Shown here in pieces: positions 10,276-45,632 of a stretch of 64,000 nt of DNA. The notes under the pieces were generated by a model. That model made no database searches. It was not told where the DNA came from and saw only the letters and a list, made by a program, of their open reading frames with translations. This stretch comes from Pycnopodia helianthoides (lineage: Eukaryota > Echinodermata > Asteroidea > Forcipulatida > Asteriidae). The first letter of the stretch is position 1; each line of letters opens with the position of its first letter. The DNA lies in contig CM063248.1 of assembly GCA_032158295.1 (NCBI GenBank), positions 1,653,773-1,717,772 of the forward strand. Direction: 5' to 3'. Both the position numbers and the translations under genes were made by a program.

Positions 10276-11236
10276 TAACAAAATTTACAGCTGTCTTTTT
10301 TTTTTCAACAAAAGCCATATATTTTGATCATCATTTTAGTATTTATTTCTGAAGTTTACCTTTTCTCATTTTATATGTATTTTTTTTAAATTCTTTTCCC
10401 ATTTTAAGATTGGAATAATAAGCTTTTGAGTCAGAGTTGTTTGGCTCACTTTTTGTTAATCCTGGTCATTTTTGCATTGGCCGCCATCGTTGATGAAACG
10501 TGCACGCATGAAGAGCTATGCGCAACACGTACACGCGGGCACGATTCCATTTGTTTTTCATGAAAGATAGTAGTCAATAATGTCATGTTAAATCCATCTA
10601 TCCTTGCCGTTTTAGAATTGGTTTGTTTTGTCGTCTGCTTCCAATCGTTGGTCTCACCTTGATCTTCTACTGTTCTATGCCATCATCAGTAAAGCAGTTT
10701 GGTCTACAATTGTTCTAGTTATAAGATTTGAAATGTAAACAAACCATAGTATCTTGCTGTATGTTTGATGAAATCCTGGCCGAATAAATAATAAGAATAA
10801 GAACAGTATAATAGTCAGTATCAAAACTTTTTCTACGTTTCGAAAATAGTAGTTACTGTTATTTTGATTTAAATCTTTCTGGTAGATAAACTAGATGATC
10901 CTCAAAACCAACGAGCACTGTGACCCGCTGCACCTGAAGTTACCCATGTAGAGAAGATGATGATGAAGAAGTGTTAGTATCAGATGTGACTTTAGGAGTT
11001 CCAAATGGGGAAAATTAGGAAGGAACTGAAAAACAAACCCACATGCAGTGCGGCCGGGTCCAAAGGCTGGGCAGAAACCACTGAGCCAACCTGATCCGAG
11101 TGGAATCTATCTTGCTCCATTCATCTTTGTCTCATTTTCCAGTTTCATTCAAAGAAAACCAATCAGTTCACAACAAAGATGGATAGACAAAAAAATACAA
11201 TAGAAATGGATCAATGAATTAGTCTTGAAATTGTTC

Positions 11237-11622
11237 TTAAAGGAACATTACAGAATTGTTTTTTGCTAACAAAACAGTTGCTGAGCACTTTATGTAATCC
11301 ACCATATACATAAACTGACAAACCTGTAGAAGTTTGAGATTGATCGGCCATCTGCGTCATGAGAAAACAGTGAAAAACCGATTACACATTTGCATGAAAT
11401 CATATAGATTCAAAAAATGAATAAACCGCTCACTGAGCGTTAAACTCCAATCGGCAAATTAGTTTATTCATTTCTCATCAAATATGGCATTTCAGACAGA
11501 AATATTTCAAGGGATGTTTTCTACTATCATCATCATTAGACCGTGTAAGTTTTATGTAAATCTGTGATCAAAAAGTATATTTTACAAGTTTTTTTCTTAC
11601 CAATTCTGTAATGTTTCTTTAA
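11237..11622 (+). mobile_element. TTAA-flanked MITE, GGAACATTACAGAATTG family (copy 1)
   Basis: The termini TTAAAGGAACATTACAGAAT and the reverse complement at the other end bound about 385 bp. The interior is conserved in all copies and includes CTCACTGAGCG and CATATAGATTCA. Other copies: 29096-29487 in the same orientation, 38102-38488 and 62218-62599 inverted. TTAA at both ends fits a TTAA target site as used by piggyBac or Kolobok type transposases; the parent family is inference. No reading frame is conserved. Confidence 0.8.
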
Positions 11623-12561
11623 TTAAATAAAGGCAGGGTTTACTTTTTGGTAATTTTCAAAGACCAGTATCCTCATATGGTTTATCCAATGAGGAAGGAA
11701 AAAATCCCAACATAGGTGTAAAATAACGAATCTGTGAATATTTTGGCTCAATTGGTCATCGAAGTTGCAAGAAAGTAATGAAAGAAAAAACACTCTTGTT
11801 TATTGCATAGAATTGTGCGCTTTCAGATGCTCAAGAAGGCTTTATGCCTGAAGCCTTTCTCATGTTCAAATTTGGAGGTAAAAAATTACCTCTTTCTCTA
11901 AAACTACATTACTTCTTTTTATGAAATCAACAGCTCTACACTATGGTGCTCTTTACTAAGTAAGTTTCTATGGTCATTAATTTTTGGAGTAATTACCAGA
12001 TGTTTACCATGCCTTTGAGGCAGGATTTTCTCAGTTTGACTCAAAATGACAAAATAATGATGTTTTTTAGCGAATCTACAAAGGATTTTGTTTGCTTTTT
12101 TACTCCCAAATAATACAAAGTTACAGTTCAAATGGGTGGGAAACTATTGCGGCGGACAAAGTTTTGGATAAAAGCAATAATTGGACGGACTATTTGAAAA
12201 CATAATTCTCTTGTTCCTGTTTATTTGAGAACAACCTCAATGACGTTTTGCTCGCATCCGGCGGCGGGTCCTAGCAGCAGGCCCTAAACAGACGGGTAGA
12301 AATCGACGACCCAAAGCTTCCTCCTTGCCCAAATGTAAAACTGAACCCTATATCTATGTCTCGTTCTTACTTATCTTTTTTTTGTACTTGCAAAAAAATA
12401 ATCTACATAATTCGCAATAAAATACTATTTCGCGCAACCATGGATGGAGGTAGCATATCCTGCAGCTTGCAACGTGAGCTCGATCCCGGGGGCCGCCACG
12501 GGGTCAGAGCATTAATTTATTTTTCCCTCGACGTTGTGTAAAGCATTAATTTATTTCCTTT

Positions 12562-14058
12562 ACAAGTCTCGTGGTGGCGCTATGCTACATTCATGGATGT
12601 TTAGAAATCAACAACAAGAGGATGGCCGATTGGTACACTGATTGCTGTAGTTCGGAACGAGCCTTTGTCGCAAGGATCTGATGATAAAATTGATTGTGAG
12701 TTTGTTAATGAAATGTTTAGTGTTCTAATGTTTCATTTAAAATAATTTAATGCATGAAGTGTTTCACTTGGGCCTACTCAATCAATAGCTAGATTGGCTG
12801 AGTGTTACTCTCTGATTGTGATTTTGTATTGGTACACTGGTGTGTCACTGTGTATGTAGTGTGTGGTGAGCAACTGTTTGTGCGGTTACACAGTGTACTG
12901 TGTCCATTGTATACTGGGCAAAGTATGGCAGTTCTTTTACACTTGCACTTACTTACACTTACACTTAAGGTTTGATGGGATTTTTAGATTTTAGCTAAAG
13001 GAGTTATTAACATCATGACAATTTTAAGTTTTGCAGCTGAGTTTTCTTGTTAAAATTTGTTAAAAAATAAAAGCAGTTTTTAAGCTGCGACAAAACAGTA
13101 AATTTTGCTCATAATAATGTTCATTATTTTATCCTCCAAGTATAATGGCACTATTTATGGCGCTAACTCTGTGTTTCTTGATCCAACTGAACAATACAAT
13201 GCTGGAGTTGGGGCGGGGGGGGGGGCCAATCTACCCAAGGACTTTTACAAAAAGGATCCGACTCTGACTCCTGATGTTTTTAAAGATTGAGGACGTTTTC
13301 GGCTTGCTTTGCGTTCACGTAACAACGCGATGGGGGCATCGCTAAAAAAAGAACCAAGTCCAAACAATGGCGAATGGGAGAACAAAGAGAACTTGTCTTG
13401 ATTTTAGTCTGGGTTGACAAGTGCCTGTGTACTTACTCAAACCAAGGACTTGTGTAACAAAAGGGACAATTGGTCCACAATTGTTATCACAAGGGAAAAC
13501 AATGGGTCCACATTTTATCAGGACAAAGAGTTTAGAACAAAGGAGGGCCCGCGGTTTGAGGCCAGTACAAGTTTGTGTGTGTGTGAATTTGTGGTATCAT
13601 TCAAACCGAGGACTTACAACAAAAGAAAAAATAGGTCCACGATTGCTATCACAAATGAAAACAATGGGGTCCAAGTTTAAAGTATTTATGACTACATCCA
13701 AAACAATGAGAGGCCCTCTTTCATTCCCCCATGATAAGGTGAAATGCTCATTTTCCATATAGTAGGCCTAAAATTTCAAATGTTTTCGGATGGAAAAGTC
13801 CAAACACTCTGTTTCTGGATTGTATTTAATGTTTCCCCGTTCGATGTTTCCTTAAATCAGACAGATAACTTAACTGTGATGTCGAGACACTGGCAAATTT
13901 AGTAATTGGTCTCTCACGCAAGCACAGGATCTGTGGAGTTCGACACTGCTCAAGGCCGTCACTCAGAGAATCATCCACATGTTTGAAAGGACTTTTTAAC
14001 TATGATGATGAGGCAATAGACCATCAAGTCCACATATGAGCGCTATCAATCCAGGAGT
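12562..14058 (+). promoter_or_regulatory. LARGE: LARGE 5' region: leader exon, intron 1 and uORF-bearing leader
   Basis: By comparison with the duplicated block at 3735-5444, a non-coding exon probably ends at 12695 before GTGAGT, and the next exon begins at 13861 (after CTTAAATCAG; 13865 is an alternative). The transcription start is not visible. The leader before the LARGE ATG contains small uORFs: ATG 13879 (MSRHWQI then stop) and ATG 13979 (MFERTF then stop), both kept in the duplicate, plus ATG 14036, whose TGA overlaps the LARGE start codon as ATGA. This arrangement suggests translational control. The intron includes a G run near 13214 and part of a dispersed repeat from about 13393. 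Confidence 0.55.
13393..13690. repeat. Dispersed GGACTTGTGTAACAAAAGGG repeat
   Basis: Two partially duplicated modules here (ACCAAGGACTTGTGTAACAA and ACCGAGGACTTACAACAAAA, each followed by a GTCCAC...ATTG...ATCAC segment and GTGTGTG) recur inverted at about 22745-23080. Related sequence is at about 14740-14960. Open frames of 88-149 codons through these copies come from the repeat itself. Confidence 0.55.
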
Positions 14059-36281
<22,223 letters not shown>

Positions 36282-38101
36282 TGAAGGTGTTGCGAGGAAC
36301 ATTTTTTTAAAACCACAGACGTGTCATTGCACTGGGTTTCAATAATCCATGGATGCACTCAGCTCCTCAGCTCATCAACTTAGTCCTCTTTCTTTCCTTT
36401 TTTAACAGTGCCATAGAAAATTCTTTACAAAAATTCCCTGCTTGGTCATTTCCTTTTTTTGACAATTATAAAATTGCATGTCTGTACATGTTTTCTTGTT
36501 TTTATACAAATGTTTATGAGTGCAATGGTAGGAATGTTCCATTCAACGAGGTGAAGCTGAGTTGAATGGAGCATTCCATCTTTCAACGAACTAAAATATT
36601 CTCTCCATTGCACACATGCAAAACGTTCATTATTTGTTTTATATATATGGGTTTTGAGGCATTGCATGGTGAGGTATCAGTATATATTCACCCAAGTAGA
36701 TCTTTGTCATTTGGAGGGAAAAGTATCAACAAAATGTACAAGATTGTGGTCTGGCATCCACTATGAGGGCGTTTTGTAATGCCATGTATAGACTGGTCCT
36801 ATGTCTTTATCAGCACGGATAAAGACAGGCAGTGGTCTTTCAGGCCCAATGATTTCATTGGATAAACGTGCAGTGACGTAAGCTTTCCATATCTGTGCTA
36901 TGATTGGTCCGAGGTGATGCAATTTGTCAGCTTGCAATCACGTAATGTTGCTTTATTCACTATTATATGTAATATGTGTACATGTAAGGATGAATGGACT
37001 GTGAATCATTGCGTGAAATGAATGCGAGGTCAAAGGTGCATCTGGCATCATCCGGTCAGGCCGGTATCTGGCGTTATTCACGAGCCACGAAGTGTGATGT
37101 CAGATGTTCAGGCTATGCTGTGTATAACCTTGTGTGCACGTGTGTAGTGTGATCTAGCGTGCAATAGTGAAAAAGGATGGGATGAAAATGCACGGTGAAT
37201 AGTAACAAAATGCCCAGAGGCCATGAATTGGTTCTAATAATGAATGCCAAATGACCAACAATCCTCCAATCAAATGACAAGAGTCTGGGGGTGTTATATA
37301 AACCTACAGAGGTTCCTTGTATAAGAAACCTGGGATAGTTTCAGCAAGGTTGGGGTTCAGGCTTTGCTTCAGACTCTTATGGCATGTGAAGGCGATTATT
37401 TGAGTATTTGTTTTCACACTGACAAGATGTCTGATCTACACAAAAAGTTACATTCAATCCAAGCGTAACATTTGCTTCATTAGTAGTACAGTTTATAAGA
37501 TGATCAAAATTTCCCCCGACCATAACAACAAAAATACAAATGAATAAGTCTCAAAAAACTTATTAAGTCTCAAAAAACTAACAAAAAAGAAAGATGCATT
37601 TCATTTTCTGTGATTTTAGGAAGAGGTTTTATTTTTTTAAATTCTAATAAGTGCATCCAGTGCAATGACATGTCTCATTATGCTTTTGTCATTTTTTAAC
37701 ATTTTGTATATAATGTAAGAAGGCGGACCGCCAACATCGGCCTTTGTATATGGTGCTTTTATGGTTATTTTTTTCATACAATTCAAAAATCAATTCATTA
37801 GCAGCAAACTAATCTGTTTTAGTTAAGAAAATAACTTCATGTGTAAGCTTCAAATGTTTAAAAGGAAATTATATCATTGGTAATTGCTGTATTTTTCTAG
37901 AAAATGTGGATTTGTGGGGTAGGATTTAATATTAACTATCGTTCCACCGACCTGTTTACATTTGTGCGTCCGTGACTGCCGAGAAAAACGAGATGACCTT
38001 GTTGTATTAAAACTCGCACAGTCAACTGATGGTCGGCTGATACAAAACTACATTTTTCTTTAAAATGAAACAACACTTAGCGAAGCTATTTCACTGGGTA
38101 C

Positions 38102-38488
38102 TTAAAGGAACATTACAGAATTGGTAATTGTAAAATATACTTTTGATCACAGATTTACATAAAACTTACACGGTCTAATGATGATGATAGTAGAGAACAT
38201 CCCTTGAAATATTTCTGTCTGAAATGCCATATTTGATGAGAAATGAATAACCTTATTTTCCGATTGGAGTTTATCGCTCAGTGAGCGTTTTATTCGTTTG
38301 TTGAACCTATATGATTTCATGCAAATGTGTAATCGGTTTTTCACTATTTTCTCGTGACCCAGATGGCCGATCGATCTCAAACTTCTACAGGTTTGTCAGT
38401 TTATGTATATGGTGGATTACATAAAGTGCTTACACTGCCAGCAACTGTTTTGTTAGCAAAAACCACTTCTGTAACAATGTTCCTTTAA
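38102..38488 (-). mobile_element. TTAA-flanked MITE, GGAACATTACAGAATTG family (copy 3)
   Basis: This is an inverted full-length copy of 11237-11622: CGCTCAGTGAGCG, CATCCCTTGAAATATTTCTG and the terminal TTAAAGGAACATTACAG are all present. Confidence 0.85.
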
Positions 38489-38798
38489 GAATAGTATGTA
38501 CTTACTGTCAAGTAAGTTGTTTTATAGTAACTAGGAAGTATATTTGTTTCCATGTGTGCCAGTTTAATCTATGTTTACTAGGATGTGTGGATTCCAACTC
38601 TTATATTAAGACTTACTTTCAGTTTGTCAGAATCATAGTTAAGCTATTTCCATCAACACACTTAGGACTACAAATTTGTTTCAAAATAGTATTAGAATAT
38701 ACTACAACTGTGAATGTTCTTTGTCATTATGTTTTTACAACAAGGTTTGCAAGTAGCAACTTGGTTTAATTTGACTTGTCAATTTGTGTTAACATTCT

Positions 38799-39140
38799 TT
38801 AAAGGCCCTGTACACTATTGGTAAGATCGAAAAACACAATGTTCACAGATTCACACATAACTTACATGATTTAAAGTAAGTAATGGTAGAAAGGGTTCCT
38901 TAAAATATTTCTGCCTAAAATGCTATCGTTTCTGAGAAACGAGTAAAACAATAGTAATTATCGCGCGCGATAATTTAAAAAAACAGAAAACACATAAGAT
39001 CTCTTTTCACTATTTTCTCGTGACCTCGATGACCAATTGAGCTCAAACTTTCACAGGTTTGTTTTTTCATGCATATGTTGAATCACACAAAATGTGGACA
39101 CTGATTTTGAGCTGTTACCAAAAGTGTACAATACCTTTAA
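38799..39140. mobile_element. Diverged TTAA MITE related to the CACTGGACACC family
   Basis: The ends TTAAAGGCCCTGTACACTAT and AAAGTGTACAATACCTTTAA are inverted repeats, and the interior shares TCACAGGTTTGT and CTCGTGAC with the main family. A second member with ends TTAAAGGGCGTACACAAC and GTTGTACAATTGCTTTAA is at 43903-44261; a third is at 49690-50063. Confidence 0.65.
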
Positions 39141-39331
39141 CTAGCCATTAGGCTTTTTTTCATAGGACTTGGGAAGGTACTGAGTATACAGTTCTTTACA
39201 CACATTGGTGTATGGGTAAAACTCAAACAATGTTCTTTATCCCCGATGCAAATTTGTCGTCTATTACAATTGTTGTGGTACCAACCAACTGCTGAAATTT
39301 AGGATTCGAACTGCCTCTAGCTACCGGGCAA

Positions 39332-39785
39332 GCTCGGTGGTCTAGTGGTAAGACATCTGCTCCAGAATGGCAAAGGTTGTGGGTTTGAATCTTTCCTTAG
39401 TAATATGCATGTGGGTTTTTTTCCCACCAACTCTGGGAAAAAAATAAAAATGCTTATCACACATGGGTGTACGAGTAAAACCCAAACAACTAGCTATTGC
39501 CTCTGAAGGAAAATTAGTGAAACCTACGCAACACTTATGGGTATTTTAATTGGGAGAAGGAGGTTATCAGTGAAGTGTTTGTTTTTCAGGATTCAAACTT
39601 GCTTCCCATTACCAGGCATGCTCTGTGGTCTAGTGGTTAAGATATCTGCTCTAGAGTGTAGGGGTCAGGGGTTCAAATCCCACCTGAGTAGTATGCTTGT
39701 GAATTTGTTTGATTTTGAAAGACTCTGGAATACTGTGAATAATATACAGTGCATATCACCACTTCATGGTGGTAGTGGAAAATAA
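39332..39785 (+). mobile_element. Two tandem tRNA-like SINE copies
   Basis: Heads at about 39338 (GCTCGGTGGTCTAGTGGTAA ... GGGTTTGAATC) and 39625 (GCTCTGTGGTCTAGTGGTTA ... GGGTTCAAATCCC) carry A and B boxes of the tRNA-Gly/Glu/Asp type. Bodies share TAGTATGC and CACCAACTCTGG-like segments. A minus-strand relative is at 47478-47560. Confidence 0.65.
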
Positions 39786-39907
39786 GACATCTCTTATACC
39801 TGAAGCAAATTTTTTTTTTTCTTCTCTGAATTGGTACCATTTTGGTACCATTTATTACAAAAACTTGTCTTTGACATTGAAAAATAGAATATGGAGCATT
39901 AAATCAG

Positions 39908-40196
39908 TGCCCAATTTCATAGAGCTGGGCCCAATTTCATAGAGCTGCTTAACGGTTGATTCTGTGCTTACTGCATGATTTACTATTTCATTACGCTGCT
40001 AACCCTAAGCACACGGAAAGGCATGCTAACCTTCCTGTGCTTACTGTATGAAAGTGAATGACGTAACAATGCAAATGGTGAACTGCCAAACTTTCTTGCT
40101 AACCTGTGAAAAACGCTTACGATTAAGCAAACTTTTCTGCTACACTAAGCACAAAAATTTGCTTACCGTTTAAGCAGCGCTATGAAAATGGCCCAG
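39908..40196. mobile_element. GGGCCCAATTTCATAGAGCT hairpin MITE
   Basis: The terminal GCCCAATTTCATAGAGCTG is directly duplicated at the left end. The right end is AAGCAGCGCTATGAAAATGG followed by CCC. The interior is an imperfect palindrome of CTTACTGTATGA-like modules. Confidence 0.7.
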
Positions 40197-40374
40197 GTAA
40201 TAGTAAACCTACAATATCAGTAACTAAATTGTTACATCTATTAAAGTGACATTGCTGTGTGCTGTCTGTACTGTACTCAATTACCAAACTCACTAGCAAA
40301 GAAGCCTTAGTTTTTCTCAACCCTCTTACTTGTATTTCATTTCTTTTAACCAATGGTTTTGAGGGCTGGCCCTA

Positions 40375-40680
40375 AGCAACCCCTGTTCCAACAGCGTAAC
40401 ATGTCCTTCGGATGGGACGTAAAGCCGTAGGTCCCTTGTGTTGTGTAATGCACGTAAAAGAACCCAGTACACTTATCGTAAAGAGAAGGGGTTCGCACTG
40501 GTGTTCCTGGTTTGATCGGCAGCATATTGCGCCACAGCACCGTGTATACCATTACATGGTACTGTAAATGCATAGGCCTCATACTTCAAAAACGTAGCTC
40601 CACATACATGGCAGGTAAAAATATCAGCGCCTTGTATCCTTTGGCAAAAGGCGCTTTATAAATACAGTTATTATGTTCTG
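40375..40680 (+). mobile_element. SINE body lacking the tRNA head
   Basis: CCTTCGGATGGGACGTAAAG, AAAGAACCCAGTACACTTAT, GTGTTCCTGG and the GGCGCTTTATAAATACAG tail match the SINE at 32948-33320. The tRNA-like 5' part is absent, consistent with 5' truncation. Confidence 0.6.
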
Positions 40681-42346
40681 AGCTTAAATAAAATAACTGG
40701 TTAACCAATGATACTCTAAGTGGCTTTGGTAATTGCAAATGTATCCACAGTAAAAATAAGTCTAACTTATAAAAAAAAAAGTACGTTAACAAATTTTGTT
40801 TTTTATTTAAGACCTCTTCAAACATAACTTGCACTATTGCTTCCAAGGTTCAACCCTTTGATTGGAACCAGTTGAGGAATGGTTATACTAATAATGATTT
40901 TAATATTTTTTAATTAAAGGTGACGATTCAGAAATTTACTTTAAACATTCAGTTGATTTGGATAAAATCGCTACTTAATAACAGTATTATTAATGCAATA
41001 CTTAAATGTCAAAACTACGAGAGGAAATACAAAACAAAAGTATTTAAAATGGAATGGGAAAGGCTGGATGCTTAATTTCTGTGAAAAAAATGAGCTCATT
41101 TTCTAATTAATGGTTTCAAAAATAATGAGCATTTACAGACCTTTTTATCAAAGACCTTTGATAAAAATGTACGTGTACATATCTTTTTTAGTTTATGTAT
41201 TAACGAAACACAATGTGTATGTAAGATCAGTATTCATTTTTCATGAAGAATTCATTTATTTATTGTTGGCTCACTAACCCAAATTCACATGGTATTAGCA
41301 CTTTCCAAAGAACGGTGTGCAAATACAATTTTTGTATTCATAACAGGGATCTTTTTGTAGGTTAATAAAAAATATGTAATGCCAGAAAAAAAATTATAAT
41401 AAAAAAAGGAGAAAAATAGAGAAAATAAACCTTGAAATCGTCTGTGTCTATAATTAATTCTACCATCATCATGAGGTCATATGATTCCATGGAAGGTCAT
41501 ATGACCTGCTCCATGACCCCTATGACTCTGTTGAGATTAGAGCTGCTTTGAGCAAAAAAATATGCTTAACAACTTCTTGCTTAGCAAAAATAAGCAAGAT
41601 ACCCGTCATAGATTGTACATGTCCGAGGTTTGTATTATGGCTGGTAACCTTATTCTGGTAAGCAAGCTTAGCTACTTTTTTTTGTGCTTAAGCAGCTGTA
41701 TTAAAATGGGCCCTTGTCATCAGGGCCCAAACCCATTTGCACAAGTGAAGTGCCATCTTAAAAATATATCGCAATGCATCTTGGGAAACTGAGTAGAGAT
41801 AAAACATAAATCAAACTGCCAAGATGGACGCCATGCTGTAGTTTATATGTAACTGTGCCATGTTATATAGTTGTGTTACCACATTGCTTCAAAATCAGCG
41901 CTCCATGATGGTTGCCGGTGTTGAATTGACATGAACTGAATTTTTAAGACACTCCTTCTGACTTGGAACACCGACTTTCTCTCGGCCCCACCAGTTTCTC
42001 ATCCAACCCCTGGGATGGGCTGATGAACTTGAACAAAATTGTGTACAGGATGTAGTGGTGCATTATGGGACTAATTGTACTGCTGATAATCACAACATGT
42101 ACACACATGATATGATAATGTAAAGTGAGTTAGCCCTCATCTACTTACACCAAAATATGGCCGCCATTTTGAAAATGGGAGACCTTTAAGTCTGACACTT
42201 TGTAAAACACTTTTTTTTAATGATTCAATTCTTTAAATCTATTCAGACACCAACATGAAGAATCTAGAATTCTTCCCAAGCTTTGTATTACCATTATCCA
42301 AAATGTCCACCATTTTGAAAAAAATGTGGCTGCCATTTAATACATA

Positions 42347-42506
42347 GGCCCTTTTCGAATTCACGGCTTCGGCTCCAAAATCGGCTCTGGCTAGCTAGGC
42401 TCCCTCAATTATTCTAACTTACGCATGCTTTGCGGTCAGGGTTTCAGACAAGAAAACTGGGCCTGAAGCCCAATCCGGAGCCGAAGCCGTGGATTCGAAA
42501 AGGGCC
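42347..42506. mobile_element. 160-bp hairpin, GGCCCTTTTCGAAT ends
   Basis: GGCCCTTTTCGAATTCACGG at the left is mirrored by CCGTGGATTCGAAAAGGGCC at the right, and GGCTTCGGCTCC by GGAGCCGAAGCC inside. The loop is near 42425. Confidence 0.8.
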
Positions 42507-42934
42507 ACAGATTAACTCTTTCCATTTTGAACAAATGTGGCTGCCATTTAATACATAGATTAACTCTTTCCCCTCCATTAGTGTGCTTATTATTTCGCTT
42601 AACTATGTAACATTCTGTATGTATGTTATATTTTAAGCACAGTAGTATGAAATCGATGTTAAATTGAAATGAGAGGCTTAGGCTAAAAGTTTGATACTTC
42701 TAATTTTGTTCATGTTTATAAGGTGTGTCCCAAAATTCCTGCTTTTACTACAGAGTGTACGAAACTGGTCAATTATTGCACTTATCGACTGACTACGAGT
42801 CAAAATTTTGTTGAAGACCTCGTCTCAATTTAACGTGCTTCGACCAAACTTGCAAAATTTGGGTCCATATTGCCCCCTACCCCAGTTTTGAAAAAACATG
42901 GGGTTCGAGAAACCTGAATGTTTCAAATGCATCT

Positions 42935-43195
42935 ACACAAAACACAGTCAACCCTCCTACTGTCTGAACATTCAATATTACCCATTTTAGTTTTGAATGA
43001 TATAACAATAAACTGCTGGCTAAAAGCATTCACCCGCATATCATAATGAATACCATATCATGTGGTGAATGCATCTACACAGTACACAGTTAGTTCTGTA
43101 CACAGTTGAGCCACCACACACAACCCGTGCAGTTGAATGTTTTCAAATGGTGGGTCAACTCCCTGGAGAATGGTACAAAGAGTAGGAGGGTTAAA
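42935..43195 (+). repeat. CAACCCTCCTACTGTCTGAC repeat (copy 2)
   Basis: Units like those at 19275-19565: ACCCTCCTACTGTCTGAACA, TTTTGAATGAT, GGTGAATGCATCTACACAGT and a terminal AGGAGGGTTAAAG. The terminal AGGAGGGTT is the reverse of the starting AACCCTCCT, so the whole unit may be a terminal-inverted-repeat element. Confidence 0.6.
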
Positions 43196-43532
43196 GAGGT
43201 TTAAACATAAAAAAATTACACAGCTTTTGTCAATAATTTAATTTGTGATGGCACACTAGGCCTATACATGATTTATTTTGTTCATACAAAATATCTACAA
43301 ATTGCACTTTGTTCAAAATTTACAGTAATTTTAATACTTTCATCTGAAATTCAATTGCCTTTATGGAATTTTATATCTAAGCCCTAGATTCTGACTAAAA
43401 ATACATCATGACAAAGGCTTTGAATATCTACTTTGTAAATTAATTTATCAACTACATTTCAAATATTTGTTTAATACTGTTTAAAGTTGTTTATTCCCTA
43501 AATCAGTGACTGCTCCATTAATCTCAGCCTTC

Positions 43533-43786
43533 TGGGCCCAATTTCATGGCTCTGCTTACCGTAAGCAAAGAATCGGCGCTTGTGGAAGCAGGGAATTCCG
43601 CGCTTACGTCAAGTGTATTTCACGGGTTAGCGGGGAATTTCAGCTTGTGCGCGTGCGTACTCCACGTTACTAGGCATTCTACGCTTACACAGCTAGCGCA
43701 GAAATTCGGCGCTTGAACAGTAAGCGGAGAATGGTCACCGCAAGCGCAGAATTCGGCGGTAAGCAGAGCCATGAAATTGGGCCCTG
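43533..43786. mobile_element. 254-bp hairpin MITE, CTGGGCCCAATTTCATGGCT (copy 1)
   Basis: A palindrome with CTCTGCTTACCGTAAGC and GCGGTAAGCAGAGCC arms and a GTGCGCGTGCGTAC centre. The element at 59206-59460 is the same sequence in opposite orientation with only about six to eight differences by eye, so both moved recently. Confidence 0.9.
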
Positions 43787-44380
43787 ATTGTTAGTTGTTT
43801 GGCCGACATTATACGGTCTCTAATATGCCTGACTACATGGAGATTTATTTTTCTTATTTGTCCTTTGTTTGTGTACTTAACCCTAGCAGCGACGTGTACA
43901 TTTTAAAGGGCGTACACAACATTGGTAAGATTGAAAGTATATATGTTCACAGATTTGAAAATAACTTACATGGTATAAAGATGGTCATGGTGGTAAACTT
44001 CCCTTGAAATAGTTTTGCTTGAAATGCTATAGTTTTCAGGAAATGAGTAAAACAGTTAGTATTTATCGCGTGTTTCCAAAACATGTTGTTTGAAAACAGT
44101 GAAAACATACATGTATAATGGGGTTTTTCACTGTTTTCTCATGACTCCGACGACCGATTGAGCTTAACATTTCACAGGTTTGTTATTTCATGTATATGTT
44201 GGGTCACATAAAGTGTGGAAACTAGTCTTTGAAAATTAGCAATGTTGTACAATTGCTTTAAGCTGTACATTAATAAGAGTTTCTCTTGAAATTACAATTT
44301 TTTCTTCTAGAAATAGTGACTGAAGTCAAGGCACACTTATGTTTAAAGATGACTTTACAATATTGATGTTTGTTGCAACT

Positions 44381-44764
44381 TTAAGACACTGGACACCTTT
44401 GGTAATTGTCAAAGACCAGTCTTCTCACTTGGTGTAGCTCAACATATGCACAAAATAACAAACCTGTGAAAATTTGAACTCAATTGGTCGTCAAAGTTGC
44501 GAGATAATAATGAAAGAAAAAACACCCTTGTCACACGGAGTTGTGTGCTTTCAGATTGATTTTGAGACCTCACGCGCGAGGTCTCGAAATCAGTTCAAAT
44601 ATTTTACTGAGAAATTACTTCTTTCTCAAAAACTACGTTACTTCAGAGGGAGCTGTTTCTCACAATGTTTTATACTATCAACAGCTCTCCATTGCTCGTT
44701 ACCATGTAAGTTTTTATGCTAACAATTATTTTGAGTAATTACCAATAGTGTCCAGTGCCTTTAA
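44381..44764 (+). mobile_element. TTAA-flanked MITE, CACTGGACACCTTTGG family (copy 2)
   Basis: This is a full-length copy matching 30876-31264 along its length, with TTAA at both ends. The 82- and 65-codon open frames inside also occur at corresponding places in other copies and come from the repeat. Confidence 0.85.
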
Positions 44765-44819
44765 ACTCACATCCATCATTTAAGGGTCTTCAGGGTTTGC
44801 CCTTAACCATGTTAACTTT

Positions 44820-45000
44820 TCCAGTGACTAACCATTTAGACCAGCTAGCTTATCATTTCACCAGTCCGACAGCTTTTTCACTAGTCTATATTTAATATTA
44901 AATAGGGATGGTTTTTAACAATAAACCAGCCAGCCGGACTTTAGGAGAATTTTGACCGGTCCAGGTGTTTTAACTAGTATTAACCCTTCGAGTGCCGCCA
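44820..45000. repeat. AACCAGCCAGCCGGAC dispersed repeat
   Basis: About 180 bp containing TTTTTCACTAGTC, AACCAGCCAGCCGGAC and CAGGTGTTTTAACT recurs at about 61980-62165 in the same orientation. The class is unknown. Confidence 0.55.
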
Positions 45001-45376
45001 ACATTCTGAAATGTCAAACTGAGTATCCATCCACAGGCCGCCAACGTTCCCATACGTTCTACTACTCGACCCCCCCAAAAAATATAATTGCCCTCTGGAT
45101 AAAGAAATTTACTAACACAAGGCTGGCACTGTAAGGGTTAAGACAACGGACCACTGTTAAAGGAGAACGCTGGTCTTGTGCAGCCCAGGTTGGACTCAGA
45201 GTCTTCATCTTACTGCGCAACCTGAGTCCAATCTGTTCTAGCTCTTGTGGTATGTTGTAACCAAAACCAATGTATCAAAAGGGCAAATTTGAAGCACATG
45301 GGCAACACTGGTAACTGTCAAAGACCAGTATCCGCACTTTATTTGTCCCAAAATCTACATGAAATCACAAACCTGT

Positions 45377-45632
45377 GAAAATTTAAGCTCAAGAGGTCAT
45401 TAGAGTCACAAGAACATAGTGAACAAAAAAACTTATATGTTTTCACTGTTTCAAACATCGAGTCTCGCGAACTGGTTTTACATTGTTATTATTAGTATAT
45501 ATTTGAAAATTTAAGCTCAAGAGGTCATTAGAGTCACAAGAACATAGTGAACAAAAAAACTTATATGTTTTCACTGTTTTCAAACAGCGAGTCTTGCCAA
45601 CTGGTTTTACATTGTTATTATTAGTGTATATT
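45377..45632. repeat. 128-bp direct tandem duplication
   Basis: Two copies of a 128-bp segment beginning GAAAATTTAAGCTCAAGAGG start at 45377 and 45505. They differ at a few bases. The first unit lies inside a diverged member of the CACTGG MITE family. Confidence 0.85.

Larger units (their letters stand above)
7704..12561. other. Intergenic region with hairpin MITEs
   Basis: No supported gene lies between the transposase exon and the LARGE leader. The stretch holds inverted-repeat elements listed separately at 8124, 8424, 9451, 9773, 10053 and 11237. A related fragment at about 11625-11900 resembles the 385-bp TTAA family found at 30876. The rest is AT-rich sequence with short meaningless open frames. 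Confidence 0.65.
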